Shown: positions 6,715-8,523 of the stretch, one piece after another | Layout of the letters: the number at the start of each line of letters is the position of its first letter | How positions within the stretch are numbered: the stretch's first letter is position 1 | From: a bacterium | GTDB taxonomy: Bacteria > Bacillota_I > Bacilli_A > RF39 > UBA660 | Reading direction: 5' to 3' | Length of the DNA: 8,523 nt | NCBI GenBank assembly: GCA_029012525.1 | Contig: JAQXMG010000047.1 | Coordinates: forward strand, 1 to 8,523 | Notes under the pieces: model-generated | Database searches by the model: none | Told to the model about the DNA's origin: nothing | Seen by the model: the letters and a program-made list of their open reading frames with translations, nothing else | Translations under genes and position numbers: made by a program

Positions 6715-7455
6715 ATGATTACTGTAAAGAATGTTACAATGAAATTTAATTTAGGAATTGAAAAAGATAATACGTTTAAACAAATATTTATTGATATATT
6801 TACACCAAAGAAGAAAAAAAAGAAAAAAGAATATTTTAGTGCATTAACAGATGTTTCTTTTGAAGTTAAAAAAGGAGAAGTACTAGGACTTATCGGTTCA
6901 AATGGAGCAGGTAAATCAACACTCTTAAAAGTTGTAAGTGGAGTAATGAAACCAACGGAAGGTACTGTTGAAACAAGAGGGGCTATATCACCTATGATAG
7001 AGCTAGGAGCAGGAATGGATGGGGAATTAACTGCTCGTGAAAATATATTTTTAAATGGTGCAGTAATGGGATATTCAAAAGATTTTTTAGAAAGTAAATT
7101 TGATGAAATAGTCGAATTTTCAGAATTAAAAGATTTTCTAGATGTGCCAGTGAAAAACTTTTCATCAGGTATGACAGCAAAACTAGCGTTTTCAGTAGCA
7201 ACAATAGTTGATCCAGAAATATTAATAGTTGACGAAATATTATCTGTAGGAGATATTAAATTCCAAGAAAAGAGTAAAAATAAAATGTTATCAATGATAA
7301 AAGGTGGTACTACTGTTTTATATGTTTCTCATTCACTTAAATCAATTGAAGAATTATGTGATAGAGTAATATGGTTAGAACATGGAAAAGTAGTAGAAAT
7401 AGGAAATACAAAAGAAGTTTGTAAACATTATTACGATGCGCAAATGAGCAACTAA
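6715..7455 (+). CDS. ABC transporter ATPase for polysaccharide export (Wzt N-domain/TagH-like)
   Basis: This 246-residue protein is the nucleotide-binding subunit that powers the adjacent permease from the cytoplasmic face. Walker A is GSNGAGKST (61-69). PMIELGAG (93-100) is the family-specific segment that stands in the Q-loop area of polysaccharide exporters. The signature is FSSGM (149-153) instead of the usual LSGGQ, as expected for the Wzt/TagH group. Walker B is ILIVDE (169-174), the D-loop SVGD (177-180), and the switch histidine lies in VSHSL (H206). A run of seven lysines (32-38) before YFSALTDVSFEV sits where this family normally has a basic stretch. The protein ends soon after the ATPase domain, so it lacks the C-terminal polymer-recognition domain of long Wzt proteins and the extracellular extension of B. 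subtilis TagH. ATG 6715 is chosen for its near-perfect ribosome site. Twelve bases separate it from the next gene. Confidence 0.93.
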   Translation: MITVKNVTMKFNLGIEKDNTFKQIFIDIFTPKKKKKKKEYFSALTDVSFEVKKGEVLGLIGSNGAGKSTLLKVVSGVMKPTEGTVETRGAISPMIELGAGMDGELTARENIFLNGAVMGYSKDFLESKFDEIVEFSELKDFLDVPVKNFSSGMTAKLAFSVATIVDPEILIVDEILSVGDIKFQEKSKNKMLSMIKGGTTVLYVSHSLKSIEELCDRVIWLEHGKVVEIGNTKEVCKHYYDAQMSN

Positions 7456-7467
7456 GGAGAGGATTTT

Positions 7468-8211
7468 ATGCAAAATAAAATAAAAGGAAAAAAATTTCTT
7501 TTTTTTGACATATTTGATACTATATTAAGTAGAAAAATAGAACCAGAATATGTAAAAAAAATATGGTGTAATTATATAATAAAAACATTTGATTTAAATA
7601 TTAATATGGAAGATTTATATAAAAAAAGAAATGAAATTGAATTCTTATTAGGAGAAACAAATCATAATAATTGTTATGATTATGAATTTACTTATGAATC
7701 ACTTATATCTAAACTTTATGAAAGTATAGATATAAAAAATATAAAATATAAAGACTTTTATAGAATATGTGAAGAAACCGAAATCAATATAGAATCAAAT
7801 GTATTATATCCAAATAAAGACATGCTAGATTTAATAAAAAAAAATTATAAAACAAAAACAATAATTTGTATATCAGATATGTATTTATCCAAAAAAATGA
7901 TAAAAGAAATTTTTGAAAATTTACATATTTCAAATTATATAAATGATTACTATATATCATGTGATTATTTAAAAAATAAAAAATCAGGTAGTTTATATAA
8001 AATAGTGATAGAGAAATTAAATATAAAAACTAATGAGTGCATTATGATAGGAGACAACATTAACTCTGATTATAATATACCGAAATCATTAGGAATAGAA
8101 AGTATATTATTAGATAGAACCGAAAAATATGATTATTATAAAACATACCTAAATAAAAAAAATAATATTAATATGTTTAAAAAAATAAATAATATATCAA
8201 ATTATTCCTAA
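7468..8211 (+). CDS. HAD-superfamily domain of a COG5610-like protein, ended by an in-frame TAA
   Basis: This 247-residue product is a haloacid-dehalogenase-fold domain. Motif I is FFDIFDT (12-18, likely nucleophile D14). Motif II is the Ser in ICISDMYL (S136). Motif III is a Lys in KNKKSGSLYK (likely K172), and motif IV is IGDNINSD (194-201, D196 and D201). A helical cap lies between motifs I and II. The position two after the nucleophile is Phe, not the general acid Asp of typical HAD phosphatases; from memory FDxFDT is usual for COG5610 proteins in capsule loci, so the reaction is uncertain. After the stop, the same frame continues with COG5610-like sequence, so this is probably the N-terminal part of a longer protein. 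The HAD domain itself looks complete and may fold alone. AAGGAG at 7454-7459, overlapping the ATPase stop, gives a good start and places the gene in the exporter operon. Confidence 0.75.
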   Translation: MQNKIKGKKFLFFDIFDTILSRKIEPEYVKKIWCNYIIKTFDLNINMEDLYKKRNEIEFLLGETNHNNCYDYEFTYESLISKLYESIDIKNIKYKDFYRICEETEINIESNVLYPNKDMLDLIKKNYKTKTIICISDMYLSKKMIKEIFENLHISNYINDYYISCDYLKNKKSGSLYKIVIEKLNIKTNECIMIGDNINSDYNIPKSLGIESILLDRTEKYDYYKTYLNKKNNINMFKKINNISNYS

Positions 8212-8523
8212 AATAATTTTGAAAATACTATATTTTCATTATATAAATTTATAGAAAAATTATATTTTAAATTAATAAGAGAAGAGAAAAATGAAGTTTT
8301 TTTCCTATCTAGAGAAGGAGAATATTTAAAAAAACTATTTGACGAGTATAACGAAAAAATATTAAACAAAAAAATTAAATCAAATTATTTGCTTGTATCA
8401 AGGAAATCAACTTATTTACCTTCATTAAAAGAATTAAAAAATGAAGATTTTTCGTCACTTTTAAATCAATATTCAAATATATCAATTATAGAATTTTTAA
8501 AAAGCTTAAACTTTACTGATAAA
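8212..8523 (+). pseudogene. Continuation of the COG5610-like protein after the stop, 3' partial
   Basis: The frame of the HAD gene stays open for 104 codons after TAA 8209-8211, to the window end. It contains EVFFLSREGEYLKKLFDEY and then NYLLVSRKSTYLPSL. These match the FLaRDGyllkk and YLyvSRRalrlPs blocks that I recall from the C-terminal half of COG5610 proteins in polysaccharide loci. There is no in-frame ATG, GTG or TTG before the TTG in YLLV, and no ribosome site in front of the conserved block. Independent translation of the whole domain is therefore unlikely. The simplest reading is a nonsense mutation or sequencing error in one long gene. Readthrough or an unusual start are less likely. 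The 3' end is outside the window, so the state of the rest is unknown. Confidence 0.6.

Noticed and set aside
8291..8329. Start of a new gene at ATG 8291
   Set aside because: That frame ends in TAA after about 12 codons. The conserved SREGEYLKK sequence lies in another frame, continuous with the HAD gene.
1..8523. CRISPR arrays, tRNA/rRNA genes, insertion sequences or transposases
   Set aside because: No regular spaced repeats, no cloverleaf or rRNA-like sequence, and no transposase-like protein were seen on either strand.

Overview
The window comes from a very AT-rich, Gram-positive-type bacterium. Coding regions are dense in A and T, codons almost always end in A or T, strong AAGGAG-type Shine-Dalgarno sites are present, and the genes are typical of surface-glycopolymer assembly in Bacillota. 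A low-GC clostridial or related gut-type lineage fits. I cannot assign a genus. All recognisable genes lie on the + strand.

Layout: (1) 1-888 is the 3' part of a TagO/WecA-type undecaprenyl-phosphate sugar-1-phosphate transferase, the enzyme that starts polymer synthesis on the lipid carrier. It ends in a terminator-like hairpin that contains its stop codon. (2) 960-2177 is a membrane-anchored CotH-family (spore-coat-kinase-like) protein. (3) 2173-2424 is a 5'-truncated remnant of a class I glutamine amidotransferase (peptidase C26 type), joined directly to the end of cotH. (4) 2425-2609 has no gene but is rich in inverted repeats, including a terminator-like palindrome, followed by a weak promoter candidate. 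(5) 2610-5785 holds three tightly packed glycosyltransferases in the order GT4, GT2, GT4. (6) 5786-5903 is a spacer with an all-AT terminator-like hairpin and a -10-like box. (7) 5904-7455 is a two-gene ABC-2 polysaccharide exporter (permease, then ATPase). (8) 7468 to the window end is a COG5610-like protein (HAD domain plus a C-terminal domain with an SRxG motif). Its reading frame is cut once by an in-frame TAA at 8209-8211.

Together the genes describe an ABC-transporter-dependent pathway for a teichoic-acid-like or capsular wall polymer. The TagO-like enzyme loads the first sugar phosphate on undecaprenyl phosphate, the three glycosyltransferases extend it in the cytoplasm, and the permease/ATPase pair flips the finished chain. 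The HAD/COG5610 protein and the CotH-like protein are candidates for modifying the polymer or surface proteins. Sugar identities cannot be read from the sequence.

No clearly new system is proven here. The points most worth checking are the single in-frame stop in the COG5610-like gene, the CotH-type kinase inside a glycopolymer locus, the amidotransferase scar behind it, and the structured non-coding stretch at 2434-2522.
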